Source of the DNA: Hyposmocoma kahamanoa
Taxonomy: Eukaryota; Arthropoda; Insecta; Lepidoptera; Cosmopterigidae
Assembly (NCBI RefSeq): GCF_003589595.1
Contig: NW_020654289.1
Span: forward strand, 5,155,866-5,219,865
Reading direction: 5' to 3'
DNA: 64,000 bases
Shown: positions 25,401 through 34,140 of the stretch, piece by piece
How the letters are laid out: each line of letters starts with the position of its first letter
Position numbering within the stretch: the stretch's first letter is position 1
Program-made: the position numbers and the translations under genes
The notes under the pieces: generated by a model
The model's input: only the letters and a program-made list of their open reading frames with translations
What the model was told of the DNA's origin: nothing
The model's database searches: none

Positions 25401-28400
25401 AAATCAAATCAAATCTAATCATTTATTTGCATGTCACAGTTACAGTACATTTTTAAATACAATTTTAGGTGTTATGTCATTGTATAGGATCATGTGACGC
25501 CCTGTAAGGGCATGGCAAATTACAGAGGGGCATTTATAAATTATACTAACAAATTTTTATCAACAATGTCAATGCATGCATTAAATTCGTTATGATGTTA
25601 ATACGTACTTAAGCTATCATTCATTCAATATTAAAAAAAATAAATATAATAAAAATTAACAATTCATAAAGATATCAACATTATCATATTTATGGAATGA
25701 AAAGTATTTACAAATAAAAATAGGTAATAGTCTTAATATTATTAAATAAATGTCAAAGGCAATTTCATAATATAATTTTAAATAAATTCCAGCAATGTCG
25801 TATTATTATTATTATTCCTCCAAATATTTATCACAGAAATATTCATTTATATTGTAATAGCCTTTTTTAATTAACAGCTTTTTCAATGTTTTATCAAAGT
25901 CAGTGTCTTTTACTATGTCTCTAATGTTAATTGGTAGATTGTTGTACAATTTTATAGTCATATAATGAGGACTTGAGGCCATTATGTATATACTGCTATA
26001 GTATCTATTTTATGTTTACTTGTTTATTTATTCACATATTTCAAACTTGTAATAATAATTGCTCAATCTCCTCATAAGACTTAGTTTCGAGCCATTTTGT
26101 AATTGCTAACTTTCATTCACGAACTATTTTCTTGTACAGATCCAGTTTTCTGTTTAAACTATTATATAGATATGAGACTCTATATTTGTTCTGTCTCTAG
26201 CCGCAGTAATTTTTATTTTTGGTACCAACGCTGTGTTATAGTTTCTTCTTCTACCTAAAACCCCAGTGTATAAGTACATAAAGTTTCTTAACAGATGTTG
26301 GTTTTGTCAGGTGATACAAGCTTTCAGTCGAATAAATTCTTTTTTTTAAATACTATAAGCTTTAGAACAGTACCTTTACCATGAGTGTATAGTCACATGA
26401 CCACTAGAGGGCGCTATAAATTTACCAAATAAATTTGTCAATTAAACTAGCCACAACTGTCATAGTAATCTCATAGCGGAACGGTTACCATGCCGAACTG
26501 CAGACGTTCCAGGTTCGATTCTCCAATTTCTCCAAAAAAAAGAGAAAATTTGCATGGCCTACATTTATTTATCTTGTGAGTTTGTGTGTAATTTGTGGTT
26601 GACTATGCGTGTATCCATGACACCCGCGACACAGGGTTTCCCTAGTGTGGGGCAATGTTGATTGTGTGCGTTATTATTATTATTATTATTATAGTAGTTA
26701 TATTTTTGTGGTACCTATTCAATTCGGTTAAAACCAGTTAACGGTAAATGGCTGAAATCCAATAAACATCATTCATCCCCTAATTTCCCACCTATAGAGG
26801 GAAATGCTTTCTTCAAATTTGAACAGGACCACTATTGAAGTGAGTACCATCTTTCCAACTAAAAGGGAATCATTGAAATCTGTTTCCAAATGACGGAATA
26901 ATCACATACCTGATAATTCTCAATTAAGATCCTCCTTTTTTGAAGTGGGTTAAAAAGAAAGAATTACCTTAATCGCCTCCATGCTTGGTAGTAAGTTTTC
27001 AATAGCAGCTAAAATACAATACCTCCGGAAAACGTTATTGACCATTCTTTTGAGTGGCTGGTTTCTTAGAATCGGAAAAAGTTATACTTTGAAATCCACA
27101 AAATTTGAACTTGGACGCTAACCCCCTCCTAGACACCCAAGTCACAGGCAGGTATATGCGTTTCACACACACTTCTTATGGAAGAATGACATAAGTGGAG
27201 TTACGTCAAACATGTTTATTGCTCCATTAGACAGAATAATCTCAGGACAGAATATTAAAAAACGGACCTCAAAAGTCATTTATTCCCTTATTTGTCACCG
27301 TTAGAGGTAGAATATTTTCTTTGCAACAAAACAGAATCATCAAAATCAGTTCACAAATGGCCGGAGTTATTGCGTAACATACATACAAAAAAAGACATTC
27401 GATCGAATTGAGAACCTCCTCTTTTTTAAGTTGGTTAAAAATATAACTCACATCCTCTCCAATTCTTGTAATTCTATCTACAACAATAATATATGTACAA
27501 TATTAGTCGCTAGACTTACAAGAATTGGAGAGGATATAATAGGTTATATTTTTCTGTATCCAATATGGAGAAATAAGCTTTTTTGACGTAACTCCACTTA
27601 TGCCATTCTTCCACGAGGGGTGCGATTGTTACGAAACGATAGAGATCGGACGAATCTGTATAGGTATTTAATGTAGTCTTAGATGTAATTTATGGTTTTT
27701 TTAATACAGATGGTGCGTTACGAACAGTTTCGTCGCAAGAATGCGTACTTGTACGATTGCAGTATATTCGGACTTCAGAAAGTGAAAAACGTGTACGCAG
27801 GAATTATGCCAGACAGCCCTGTCAACGGACGTATCACTCTCATGAGGTTCGGTAAGTAGCTTCGAAGATTAGATATATTGGGTGGATCAGACAGCAAGAA
27901 TTGTGTATGTATGTAGAATATTAATCAGATCTAAATCAAGACTTCCACTAGGTACCTATTTAGTGACACGGCAGTTGTTTTTTTTCTGCTTAGTAGTAGA
28001 CGTGCTTTGAGAGAAGTGATAAATCTTTGAAAGGACTTATGTACGGACGATTTGTCTTCACGATCCATTATTTCAGATCGACCGAAACGACAAATCGATT
28101 GTATGTTTATATCGTTAACGATTAACTTGAACGCACTTGAACAGCATTACTGTGTTCCGGTTTTGAAGGGTGCTGATGAAATTACTGCTACATGGGACTT
28201 GTCAATTTATGTCTCAGGGTGACGGGCGCAGTGGCAGTGCCCCTCAGATCTTTGCGATTTAAAGCTCTGAGTGGCACTGCAGCTATTATGGACAGGCGTG
28301 CAGCTTATCATCAGGCGCACGACTAGTTCGTCCCGTCGCTTGATATTATAAATAATATAAAAAATCGATTATCGTGACGATCGAAACGAGAAATCTGTAC

Positions 28401-29558
28401 ATATCGCTAAACAGATATGCTATCTATGTTTAATCGAATTTAGATACTTATCCATGAAGTGGGTATACATAGAACTCAAGACCTCAAACGACAAGCATAC
28501 TAACTAGACTGTCATTGGTCTAGTACAGCCATGTAACTTGCGCACTCATTACCGTTCTATCTTCAGGTAGATGGGATACAGACGCAGTACCAATCGTGGA
28601 TGTAGTCCGCTGCGCATTAGCCATGGACGAAATTGCAGTGATGCAACCACGTTTGCAGATCTTGGGAGTGACCATCATCGTGGACCTGGAGGGACTTAAT
28701 TGGAGACATGTCACGCACTTGACACCGACGATTGCCAGTCAAATTGTTAGTTTGATGGGAGTAAGTTGAAAGATAAACCGATGTATTTTGTCACCTCTAT
28801 TTATAGCCGACCTCAAAAAAAGGTTAATGTTATGCGATTAATCCGGTGTTTGTGAACCGATTTTGATGATTGTTTTTTGATGGAAAGAGGGTACCTCCGT
28901 ATTAGTCCTAGTTAAATAAGAAGAATATATTCCACCTCTAAGGGTGGCAAACTAGGAAATGAATCCGGTTTCGCGCACTTTCCGTTAACCAATTTCAATA
29001 AAACTGGGCAAATAATTCCACGAACTTTTGAGGTCGGTTTTTTTGGTACACGATTTGCAAAAGGGAACACAAAAGTATAGGCATATAAGTTATCGCGTAA
29101 CATATATAAAAAAAATACTGTCCAATTGAAAACCTCCTCCTTATTTCGAAGTTGGTTAGAAAAGATTCGTCATCGAGCACATCAATCATGTTTTTCCGCT
29201 CGCGTAGCGGCCTATCGACAACCGAACTTACCAGGCGTTCATAAATTCACAGGTAAATTTCCCACTACCGAATCACGGACTCCACATCGTCAACTACAGC
29301 TGGATACTAAATACCTTCTTCTACGTCTTCAAGCAGTTTATCCCAAGTGCTGCGTGGGACAGACTCCATTTCCACGGCAACGATATGAGCTCGTTACACA
29401 AATACATAGATCCTAAGTACTTGCCTCCTGAGTATGGAGGAACTACTATTCCGCAAGTAATTTCTACTGAGGAATGGTTAGCAAAAATTAATAAATATAA
29501 AGACGATTTTATGGTTGAGGAATTGAGAGCTTTAGGATTTGCCGTTGATGATGATTAA
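13282..29558 (+). CDS. Alpha-tocopherol transfer protein-like CRAL-TRIO protein (complete, 5 exons)
   Basis: Coding exons 13282-13423, 17956-18050, 27710-27851, 28567-28760 and 29253-29558 join in phase (879 nt) to give 292 residues, normal for insect TTP-like CRAL-TRIO proteins. Residues about 45-80 form the CRAL_TRIO_N helical region (DDAYLLRFLRCRRF), and about 95-265 form the lipid-binding CRAL-TRIO fold (IIVDLEGLNW, HGLHIVNYSWILN, LHFHGNDMSSLHKYI, LPPEYGGT). There is no signal peptide or membrane segment, so it should be cytosolic and shuttle a hydrophobic ligand between membranes. The ligand cannot be told from sequence; vitamin E, retinoid or phosphoinositide are all possible in this class. 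Introns 1-2 are large and repeat-filled. The start is the ATG just after a gttacag acceptor, implying an upstream 5' UTR exon. Confidence 0.9.
13545..13760 (-). mobile_element. SINE family A, full-length, inside intron 1
   Basis: Minus-strand copy with tRNA head at the right (gtggccgaacggttaccatg), B-box region with one change in the ggttcgattcc string, the family body, and a TTATTA microsatellite tail at the left end (13545-13565). Confidence 0.88.
14040..14560 (-). pseudogene. LINE C-terminal remnant (post-RT region)
   Basis: Broken minus-strand frames contain SETWTLTRKEKNKLLVIERK, then LGRFERMGEDRNAKRVV, and finally AQDRRKWRNHVSDVK. This order (YGSETWTLT, LGHVERM, AQDR-KWR) is the typical C-terminus downstream of the reverse transcriptase in many insect non-LTR elements. 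Several frameshifts and stops are present, and the RT core itself is missing. A dead fragment in intron 1 of the CRAL-TRIO gene. Confidence 0.65.
14880..15060 (+). repeat. Interspersed repeat family B, 5'-truncated
   Basis: Carries only the 3' part of the family: acatgggacttgtcaactta, gtgacgggcgcagtgacagt, aagctctaagtggcactgca, and the end gttcgtcccgtcacttgata followed by an A-rich run. Immediately upstream of a SINE family A copy. Confidence 0.8.
15097..15298 (+). mobile_element. SINE family A with rearranged tRNA head
   Basis: The copy begins aactgcctccgtggccgaac and keeps the B box (gggttcgattcc) and the body. Between the boxes the usual catgccggactgcca block is replaced by a perfect hairpin, ACCGTGCTG-gcaata-CAGCACGGT (about 15120-15143). 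The hairpin sits exactly where the anticodon arm would be. Confidence 0.85.
15310..17205 (+). other. Intron 1 DNA without recognised elements
   Basis: Mostly unique AT-rich sequence. Two more GC-rich patches, about 16140-16260 and 16880-17060, contain many CpG steps but no frame, SINE box or splice-flanked exon that I recognise. Confidence 0.35.
17206..17860 (-). pseudogene. LINE 3' fragment (CR1/Jockey-type)
   Basis: The minus-strand frame 17504-17794 reads VSYGDILWGSS near its start and later SSSPLLMSIKVYNKLPKSL and RVFIKK, the typical end of ORF2 in CR1/Jockey-type elements (YGLILWG, then the R-x-YNKLP motif before the stop). The 3' UTR extends left to a short AATC microsatellite tail at about 17206-17219. 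Upstream the homology fades by 17860. Dead, 5'-truncated, in intron 1. Confidence 0.65.
17956..18050 (+). CDS. CRAL-TRIO gene, coding exon 2
   Basis: Follows the acceptor ttgcag at 17955 and ends at gtgagc. Two bases complete the split codon, then 31 codons: RGQCKPRRIDDAYLLRFLRC and onward to AHKL. This is the CRAL_TRIO_N hallmark, DD-x-YLLRFLR-x-RRF. Confidence 0.9.
18483..18645 (-). mobile_element. SINE family A, internally deleted, intron 2
   Basis: Minus copy. Head at the right (gtggccgaac), B box (ggttcgattcccgggcc region) and body are present, but most of the A-box to B-box spacer is deleted, as is part of the gtccatggcaccc block. Confidence 0.85.
18800..19040 (+). repeat. Interspersed repeat family B, diverged
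   Basis: Family start (gagccccttgtgaaagaatt) and core (gatgggcgcagtggcagtgc, caactgtcatgaataggcgt, ttattcgtctcatcgctt) are recognisable but the copy has more substitutions and deletions than others. Confidence 0.7.
19041..20162. other. Intron 2 DNA, repeat relic at 19785-19845
   Basis: The string ggttggtttgtttgaaaaac followed by aaatatacgcgatttaaatc and ggaaaaataatttcatttcc matches the arm of the 44.1 kb palindrome, so it is another copy of that interspersed repeat. The rest is unassigned; the short frames here have no known domain. Confidence 0.4.
20163..20600 (+). repeat. Interspersed repeat family D, copy 1
   Basis: Shares long blocks with the inverse complement of 61720-62205: gtgatgggtggt, gatcagccgtcaaatagtat, gtgactttttacgaaggaac, atcatgcgcgatctccgtt, tctaattatgaaccaag, and further on ggatcaa-ttttcaaat-gaattaaac. 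About 440 bp. No open frame; a non-autonomous element of unknown class. Confidence 0.7.
20601..22910. other. Intron 2 DNA, mostly unassigned
   Basis: At 21403-21465 a further copy of the 44.1 kb repeat is seen (cagccgtgaccatgggat, gaaacgttggtttgtttga). Otherwise AT-rich and without recognised elements or exons. Confidence 0.35.
22911..23101 (-). repeat. Interspersed repeat family B, internal deletion
   Basis: Minus copy with the end block (cgtgacgagacgaacaaacc) at the left and agagctttaaattgcaaa in the middle. The segment between gcacaagtcccat and the distal end is rearranged and shortened. Abuts a SINE family A copy. Confidence 0.75.
23104..23308 (-). mobile_element. SINE family A, full-length
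   Basis: Minus copy with TAA microsatellite tail at the left (23101-23116), body, B box with one mismatch (gattcgatcc region) and tRNA head ending gtggccgaaccgttaccatg in the sense direction. Confidence 0.87.
23328..23530. repeat. Nested direct and inverted repeats of a gggtcgtattccagaac unit
   Basis: The unit gggtcgtattccagaact followed by ctactcaatgctcaagtcag occurs at about 23330-23371 and again at 23427-23469. Inverted pieces (aatctgacttgagtacgacc) lie between them, and a weaker unit follows at about 23515. It could be a foldback element that inserted into itself. Confidence 0.6.
24054..24256. mobile_element. TTAA-flanked palindromic MITE (piggyBac- or Kolobok-type)
   Basis: TTAA at 24054-24057 and 24253-24256 flank almost perfect inverted arms of about 62 bp: CGCCCTATAAGTTCGGACAC continuing to the inner word tacaattatatggacgtcgg. 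The loop between the arms is only about 70 bp. TTAA target duplications are typical of piggyBac and Kolobok superfamilies; no transposase is present. A related single arm (cattgacttacaaataaatg) lies at about 23853-23890. Confidence 0.8.
24729..24870 (+). mobile_element. SINE family A, 5'-truncated
   Basis: Starts within the end of the tRNA head (cccgggccgggagaaatatt) and runs through the family body to tagtgcggggct, then a TTA microsatellite at about 24880. Confidence 0.82.
25396..25990 (-). pseudogene. LINE 3' fragment with ATTTG-type tail
   Basis: On the minus strand from 25985 the peptide runs SSPHYMTIKLYNNLPINIRD, then FDKTLKKLLIKKGYY and NEYF, the last part of ORF2 of CR1/Jockey-type LINEs (YNKLP followed by a basic C-terminal helix). 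The 3' UTR extends left to an atcaaatcaaatcaaatc tail at about 25397. Homology 5' of 25990 is uncertain; minus-strand frames at 26040-26280 look degenerate but coding-like. Confidence 0.6.
26467..26691 (+). mobile_element. SINE family A, full-length, diverged head
   Basis: A box (gcggaacggttaccatgccg), B box (aggttcgattct), body and a TTATTA microsatellite tail at 26672-26692. The gap between the boxes is a few bases shorter than in the 9.9 kb copy. Confidence 0.85.
26740..26960 (-). repeat. Repeat family C copy
   Basis: The right end shows gatcctccttttttgaagtg then ggttaaaaag, the family terminus in minus orientation; the body holds tttccaaatgacggaataat, matching the common family block about a domain that reads as -gccatttgtgaaccga- in sense. 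Confidence 0.55.
27175..27615. mobile_element. Foldback element with nested inverted arms enclosing a family C copy
   Basis: Outer arms 27175-27210 and 27581-27615 pair over about 36 bp with two mismatches (word ataagtggagttacgtcaaa). Inner arms near 27450-27480 and 27517-27547 pair through acaagaattggagaggat. A minus-strand family C fragment (gccggagttattgcgtaaca, gagaacctcctctttttta) lies at about 27270-27440 between the outer and inner left arms. It sits 94 bp upstream of exon 3. Confidence 0.7.
27710..27851 (+). CDS. CRAL-TRIO gene, coding exon 3
   Basis: Acceptor atacag at 27709, donor gtaagt at 27852. Forty-seven codons plus one base, MVRYEQFRRKNAYLYDCSIF to TLMRF, the linker between the N-terminal helices and the lipid-binding fold. 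The exon begins with ATG, but the joined frame from exon 2 shows that this is an internal methionine. Confidence 0.9.
28146..28356 (+). repeat. Interspersed repeat family B, 5'-truncated, in intron 3
   Basis: Begins at gcattactgtgttccggttt, contains ggtgacgggcgcagtggcag and tgcccctcagatctttgcga, and ends at agttcgtcccgtcgcttgat with an A-rich tail. One of the least diverged copies. Confidence 0.82.
28567..28760 (+). CDS. CRAL-TRIO gene, coding exon 4
   Basis: Acceptor cttcag, donor gtaagt. Encodes the first half of the CRAL-TRIO fold: RWDTDAVPIVDVV, then LQILGVTIIVDLEGLNWRHV and TIASQIVSLMG. The DLEG-LNW segment is the conserved central beta strand and turn of the family. Confidence 0.92.
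28797..29163. repeat. Repeat family C, composite with opposed ends, intron 4
   Basis: The left end (gccgacctcaaaaaaaggtt, gtgaaccgattttgatgatt) is in plus orientation and the right end (gaaaacctcctccttatttc, gaagttggtt) in minus orientation. The centre holds gaatccggtttcgcgcactt, as in the 6.4 kb copy. The arrangement suggests two insertions or an inverted duplication. Confidence 0.6.
29253..29558 (+). CDS. CRAL-TRIO gene, terminal exon 5
   Basis: Acceptor attcacag at 29252; 101 codons and TAA. Encodes HGLHIVNYSWILNTFFYVFK, then LHFHGNDMSSLHKYIDPKYL and PPEYGGT, ending in an acidic tail (FAVDDD). The frame is closed in the phase predicted from exon 4 with no indel. A longer open frame on the same strand (29126-29416) is out of phase and is a shadow. 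Confidence 0.92.
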   Translation, partial: VNFPLPNHGLHIVNYSWILNTFFYVFKQFIPSAAWDRLHFHGNDMSSLHKYIDPKYLPPEYGGTTIPQVISTEEWLAKINKYKDDFMVEELRALGFAVDDD

Positions 29559-29908
29559 TAAAAAATATCCTATTGAATTTTGAGATGTTAATTGTAATGC
29601 TAAAGATGCGGATTTTACACGTAATAATGTTTAAGTTCTTGTATATTCAATTTGTTAGGTTATTTATTTATTTTAAGTCTCTTTGCGTAAATATACTTAA
29701 TATCTAAAGCAAAGTAAGGTACACTCATGGTACACGTACCTATCTATGCTTTCTTGCCTTTTAATGTGATAACTATTGCGGATATAGTGATCTCCAGTTT
29801 CTTTTGAAAGATGATTATTGCTTCCTCATTCAGTCATTATGTAATAAACTTAGTAAACGGAGAATGTAATACAATTTTCTTAAAGTTACGAGAACATGTT
29901 ATATAACG

Positions 29909-29914
29909 AATAAA
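29909..29914 (+). terminator. Probable polyadenylation signal of the CRAL-TRIO gene
   Basis: AATAAA about 350 bp after the stop codon. Two other AATAAA strings lie nearer (at 29557, overlapping the stop, and about 29842), so the site actually used is undecided. Confidence 0.45.
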
Positions 29915-30361
29915 GTATTAAATGTTATAAACAAACTGAATTATTATGTTTTATCCTCTCCCAGATGTAAACAGTTTCTTTAAAAATGTGTCGGTTGAGT
30001 GGATATAATTCATAATTTTACTTTTTTTACAACAAACTTACAACAACTTTTTTCGCGTCCGAACGAGCGTGCAAAGAAGACGTGTCGCAAAAATTTGTGT
30101 TCATTTAAATCGAATATTGTGAATATTACAATCTATTTTCAACTTTCTATTAACCGCATAAGTCATTAGTTACACTGTGAAGTGCTTTGTTCCTTGCTAC
30201 ACTTCGGTCCCAGGCGTTGTGTCAAAGTTGCAGAAAGCGCCCCTCACACCTTCCAGTAAAAAGATACCGCCTATGTTTTTATTATTTTTTGTCCCGCTCT
30301 TGCAGCAAAGCGTATATATACATATTTACCTCGACCGCCTTCACTACTATCGTAAACCAAC

Positions 30362-31301
30362 ATGAGCATACTGCGCTCTCCTACTAGAAGTGACTCGAAC
30401 ATCCGACGAAGTGCGTCTCAACCAAATTTATCCACAGCGAGTGAGTCATTAAGGTATATTGCTGGTTCATCAACTATCTCGTTTCGCAACAAGCGTAAAC
30501 ACGGTGATGAAGATGAAGTGCACTCAAAATTGGCAGATATCCAAAACCGAATGACGGAAATGATGTCATTGTTAACTGCATCTATAAATGCACAAAATGA
30601 GAGTGCAGCAAAGATTAGAGGCGACATTGCAGTTATCAAGGACCAAATGCTGGATATTACAAAGGGTATGGAAATAACTGACCAAAAAACGTCAAGTCTA
30701 GCTATTGAGCAGACAGAAATGAAAGTTGAAATCCAAAATCTTTCCGACTCCGTTCATACAACCGATACGAGGGTTGCGTCACTGGAATCAGATGTGCATA
30801 AACTTCAAGCGTATACAACTGAATCCGTCCTGCGTGACATAACACTGTATGATAATATTATGGCTGAATTGAACGACCAAAACAACAGAAAAAAGAACAT
30901 TTTGATAGTCGGAATTCCAGAAATCAAATCGAATAATATTGACGAACGAAGAAGCCTAGATAAAGCTGAAGTAGCTAAAACTGTAAGTATGATTTCAGAC
31001 GACATCCCAGAACACACTAAAATAATACGTGTTGGTAAATTTAAATCTGGTGAAAACCGCGCTATTAAAGTATGTTTTGAGTCCGAACAAACAGCTAAAT
31101 ATACATATAATCAGAAATAAAAATAAGTTAAAAAGCACAATGATAAAAATCTTTGCTGATCAGACACCGTACCAACAAACAAAGTTTAAAACGCTGAAGG
31201 ACGAACTTAATCGCAGGACAGAAGGAGGAGAAAGCAACCTTATAATAAAATACGTCAAAGGTGCGCCCCAGATATTCGCCGCCCCCCCAAAAAACTACTA
31301 A
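30362..31301 (+). pseudogene. LINE ORF1 protein (coiled coil), frameshifted
   Basis: 252 codons from ATG 30362, then a shift at about 31,110 into the frame that ends at 31301. Residues 55-150 form a heptad-like coiled coil (EDEVHSKLADIQNRM, then LESDVHKLQ), as needed for trimer formation. After it come KKNILIVGIPE, IRVGKFKSGENRAIKVCFES and, in the second frame, MIKIFADQTPYQQTKFKTL: the ORF1 nucleic-acid-binding (RRM/CTD-like) order. No gag-type zinc knuckles are seen. Confidence 0.75.
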
Positions 31302-31319
31302 CTACTACTAGCTACTACT

Positions 31320-32050
31320 AGCTTCAATTATAGTAGCCAGAATGATATAATAACAACATATCAAGTCCTCAACAAGTATGATGATCTCACATATAAGAAA
31401 AATTCCCTGAAATTCCGGTATGCAAATGCTCGTAGCATTGTAACACCTGGCAAGTTTGATGAACTCTGTTGTATTGTTAAGTCTATGACACCAGTAATAC
31501 AAATTATAGTGCTAGTAGAGACATGGATTAAGTCAGATGATGAAGCCAAACGAATCCAGATACTAGGCTATACACATCACTACTAATATAGGCGAGATAC
31601 TGTGGGTGGTGAAGTTTCAATATTTGCTGTAAATAACTTAAAACACCATATTGTTGAAGAAATTAGTCAAGATGATAGACAATATATATGGATTCATTTA
31701 ACGAAATTCTCTTTGGAGTTTGGAGCAGTCTATAAACCAGGTCGAACAAATGTCAAAAGTTTTCTTGACACACTTTCCTATCAACTAAATCGGAGGAACA
31801 GGGTGGCAGTTCCCGGTGATTTTAATTTAAATTGACTAGAACCTGACATATCAGTGGAATGTTATAAGGATACGCTACAAGAAAATGGATACAAAATAAT
31901 AAACAAAATCACACCTAAGTATTGCACCCGTGAAACACCGACGAAAATATCCATATTAGATCACATCTCCACAAATGTAACAGAAAACCAGTTTAATTTG
32001 GCTATTATCGAATCATCAATGTCGGACCATAAGCAGATTTTTTTTTAAAT
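31320..32050 (+). pseudogene. LINE ORF2, APE-type endonuclease domain, with stops
   Basis: Successive in-frame pieces show the apurinic endonuclease motifs in order: FRYANARSI near the start (N), VLVETWIKS (E), GDFNLN (D-N) and, at the end, ILDHIST and MSDHKQI (D-H). Stops after GYTHHY and GDFNLN break the frame, so no active enzyme can be made. Confidence 0.75.
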
Positions 32051-32549
32051 GAAGAAATATGAACCACCACAGTAGCGTAAAGTGCAATATCAATCAGTAG
32101 ACTATGTTAAACTGCAGACACTAGCACAGGAAGGTATGAATAGTACTATGAATTACGAGTATAATATATTTGAAGAAAAGGCAAAGCAAGATTGGATAAA
32201 TGCAACGATACTTGAAAAAATTAATCGAAAAGAATTCACTATATAAACTACATAAAAGTATTCCAGACGATATCAAACCTAAGAAAGATTTTATGAAAGA
32301 GTATAGAACAGTAGCGGGCGAAATAAAGAAAATGAAAAATGAATACTATCACAATCGATTTTCTGTTTGTAAAAATATGCCAAAAAAATGTGGAATCTAA
32401 TATATAGTCTTACTCATAATAGAATAAAAGAAGTATCAATACTAACAAAACTAGAGATAGGTAATGCAGTTATAACAAATGGAAATCAGATATGCCAATG
32501 TTTTGATGACTTTTTTCTACTGTTGGTGCAAAACTGGCACAAGCTATCC

Positions 32550-33590
32550 CTAGAGTGTACCATATTGACAAGACTCATACTGGTGCGATTGTTGACAACA
32601 ATAAAATGTGTTTTGGCTTGTCGTCTTTAATTCTAACGACACCAAGTGAAATTTTAAATGTAATCAATAATTTGAAAACAAACACCAGCTCGGGTGTCGA
32701 CCATGTAACTACAAAAATCGTTAAATGCATCAAGCACCAAATATCTGGTCAACTTGCAGTATATATAAACCGCTGCCGGGAACAAGGTACGTTTCTTGAT
32801 AATTTAAAAATTGCCAAAGTAACACCTATTTATAAATCGGGAACTAAATCTGATACTAATAATTATCGCCCTATATCTGTGCTTCCCATAATGTTCAAAA
32901 TATTTGAAAAAAAAAATTATTATATCGCTTATAAGATTACCTAAAGTCAATTGATTTTTTATACGACAAACAATATGGATTTAGGCCCAAATCCAATACG
33001 CTATCCGCAACTGTAGATCTAGTCAAATTAAAAAACAGCTTTGATGAAAAGAAAATTGGTCTCGGAATATTTAACGATCTCAAAAAAGTGTTTGAGACTA
33101 TTAGCCACGACATTCTCTTGAACAAATTCAACGACATAGGTATTACTGGGAACGCTATAATATTTTTGCATCTTATTTCACAGGTCACACACAAATAGTT
33201 AAGATTGGAGATTACTAAAGCTCTTCAGCTCCTAACGCGTGTGGTGTTCCCCAAGGATCGATTTTAGGACCCCTATTATTTTTAATTTACATAAATAGTA
33301 TAAGTAAACTTGAACTTAAAGGGTTGTTGGCAGTCGTTGTACGGTGACGATACTAGCCTATTTTATTTCGGGTGCGATATGGTTTCAATTGCACAATATG
33401 CCCAGAAAGATCTTGATCTTCTCAATGTGTGTTTTCAGTGCAATCTGTTAACACTTATTGTTGCCAAAACGCACTATGTAATTTTCTGTGCCAAAAACAA
33501 AGTGATATCAAAATTCGAACCACTTACCATTAACAATAAAATAATAAAAAACTCAGATAATGAGAAATACTTAGGCCTCTAAACGCCTAT
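32550..33590 (+). pseudogene. LINE ORF2, reverse transcriptase domain, with stops and frameshifts
   Basis: Shows LKIAKVTPIYKSGTKSDTNN and YRPISVLPIMFKIFEK, then YGFRPKSNTLSATVDLVK in a shifted frame, GVPQGSILGPLLFLIYINSI and the active-site box LYGDDTSLFYF. The box reads YGDD where most insect LINEs have YADD. Several frameshifts lie between the blocks. Confidence 0.8.
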
Positions 33591-33594
33591 TAAA

Positions 33595-34140
33595 TCAAGA
33601 TTAACGTCTTTAAATGGCGCTCTCCGCGGCATAGTTCGTTGCTTACCGCTCAATGTACGGTGTACTATATATAACTCATTGGTGAAGCCACACATTGATT
33701 ATTTGATCGAAATCTGGGGTTCAGCGGCTGAAAGTAGTCTTAATATACTACAAATATAGCAAATTAAATTTATTAAATGATTATTTAATTATGGTTATCT
33801 AACCCCTACTTTAAAATTATATAAGGAAACAAAATTATTGGATGTTATTACAACTTATAAATATTACTCATGCTTGCTGATACGAAAAATAATATCTAAA
33901 GAAATACATACAAATATTACTTTTAAATACAAACACGGAAATACCCAATCGAAGCGTTTGAGAAATGCAAATAAACTTGTGTTGCGTTTAAAATTTTTTT
34001 TTTTTACGTTTGCGTTGCGAAACCTAGAACAAACTATGGCAAAAGAAATATTACATATGAAAGTGCTAAAATCTATGACAGACTACCTAAAACTAAAAAA
34101 ACCTATAAATTCAAAAAGTTACTCAAAATTTATTTGACCA
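33595..34140 (+). pseudogene. LINE ORF2, C-terminal region
   Basis: After the RT box come LNGALRGIVRCLP and VKPHIDYLIEIWGSA (the typical Y-x-IxxWG motif), then the 99-codon frame 33838-34137 that ends the ORF. The repeats and basic residues resemble the tails of CR1/Jockey ORF2 proteins. Interrupted by stops near 33,760. Confidence 0.6.

Larger units (their letters stand above)
30180..34140 (+). mobile_element. Non-LTR retrotransposon (Jockey/CR1 superfamily), degenerate but nearly complete
   Basis: The order is ORF1, APE endonuclease, reverse transcriptase and a C-terminal region, all on one strand and broken by stops and frameshifts. It is the only long LINE in the window and occupies most of the gap between the two convergent host genes. 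Clade assignment beyond the Jockey/CR1 superfamily is not safe from the sequence alone. The 5' boundary is unclear; the 3' end probably lies near the AATAAA-like A-rich DNA at about 34,310. Confidence 0.85.

Noticed and set aside
29126..29416. 96-codon open frame over the last CRAL-TRIO exon
   Set aside because: It is out of phase with exons 1-4; the adjacent frame from 29253 gives the conserved family sequence and a natural stop.
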